From Kandleria vitulina DSM 20405 (GTDB taxonomy: Bacteria; Bacillota_I; Bacilli_A; Erysipelotrichales; Coprobacillaceae), in contig NZ_JNKN01000006.1 in assembly GCF_000702065.1 (NCBI RefSeq), positions 24,788 through 88,787 on the forward strand: a stretch of 64,000 bases of DNA, given 5' to 3'. Shown here in pieces: positions 63,859 through 64,000 of the stretch (the stretch's first letter is position 1; each line of letters opens with the position of its first letter). The notes under the pieces were generated by a model. That model saw only the letters and a program-made list of their open reading frames with translations. It made no database searches and had not been told where the DNA came from. Made by a program: the position numbers and the translations under genes.

Positions 63859-64000
63859 TGTGCGCTTTTTCTTTTCGTTTATCCATTCCCTGCTTGTTGG
63901 CTGGGGTTCCAGGAAGAATGTTGTCTCTGAGTTGAGGCAGAGCAGTACCCTGTTTCTGAAGCGATGCCAGTTGGAGTAGCCGCTGCTGCAGTGCTTGATG
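63847..64000 (-). CDS. Transposase C-terminus, ISL3-like (partial)
   Basis: The minus-strand frame is open to the window edge and ends at 63847. It reads GYSNWHRFRNRVLLCL and a basic tail EKKKRTKKD. The GY-x-N-x2-RFRNR-V-LL block recalls the end of ISL3-family transposases. Only about 50 residues are visible, so the family is tentative. Confidence 0.5.
   Translation of the reverse strand, partial: IKHCSSGYSNWHRFRNRVLLCLNSETTFFLEPQPTSREWINEKKKRTKKD

Larger units (their letters stand above)
63717..64000. mobile_element. Insertion sequence end, cut by window edge
   Basis: Starts directly after the giant gene stop. It contains imperfect inverted arms (GAGGCACTTTTCC near 63720 and GGGAAAATGCCTTTC near 63773), a 24-base hairpin with T-run and the tail of a probable transposase gene on the minus strand. 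Composition is more GC-rich than the neighbouring gene. The exact terminal inverted repeat and target duplication cannot be fixed because the other end is outside. Confidence 0.55.

Overview
The window is low-GC DNA from a Bacillota host. Gene content and style (AGGAGG ribosome sites, CpsBCD-type capsule control, an AT-rich genome with many short hairpin-T-run terminators) fit a gut Erysipelotrichales-like bacterium. This assignment is inferred from protein style only; no rRNA gene is present.

Layout. 1-7138 is the distal part of a capsule/exopolysaccharide locus: polymerase (cut by the window edge), glycosyltransferase, Wzx flippase, polysaccharide deacetylase and a short Wzz-like protein. 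A shared terminator separates these from a convergent pair, a UDP-glucuronate epimerase and a UDP-glucose dehydrogenase carrying an N-terminal XRE DNA-binding domain. Two near-identical palindromes (7152-7170, 7247-7263) lie between that fusion gene and a divergent SMC/condensin operon (7362-12572) that matches Wadjet JetABC, but no JetD nuclease gene is present. 12671-14890 holds glycerol dehydrogenase and two acetyltransferases.

14890-20325 is a second capsule control region: Wzz, tyrosine kinase, LCP ligase and a very basic secreted protein, followed by a PHP-type phosphatase. Just upstream is what looks like a decayed tandem copy of the same module: a paralogous small membrane gene, a 5'-truncated LCP gene and a secreted Ig-like protein whose 5' part is strikingly GC-rich. 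21233-38637 is mostly housekeeping and metabolic: AraC regulator, secreted esterase, HAD-like membrane protein, NUDIX, RluA, ROK kinase, Ca2+-type ATPase, MnmA, RecD2, PfkB kinase, NadE, NUDIX, a GGDEF cyclase and a flavin reductase-like protein. 39084-44860 is an alpha-galactoside operon (TetR, GT-B-like protein, GPH symporter, GH36) with a textbook cre site.

44993-55234 holds DAHP synthase, a lipoprotein, enolase, three tRNAs (one tRNA-Lys unit is duplicated with its promoter and terminator), a HAD phosphatase, nitroreductase, alanine/glycine symporter, a candidate type I toxin-antitoxin locus (52890-53158), a structured RNA candidate (53309-53446) and glutathione peroxidase. 55389-63716 is one 2775-codon gene made of about 14 repeats of roughly 195 residues with Asn/Gly ladders, and without a visible signal peptide or wall anchor. 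An insertion-sequence end abuts its stop codon at the right edge.

Points most worth following up: JetABC without JetD facing an XRE-Ugd fusion across twin operators; the duplicated and eroded capsule-control module with its mosaic surface gene; the small-peptide/antisense-RNA locus; and the giant unanchored beta-helix-like protein.
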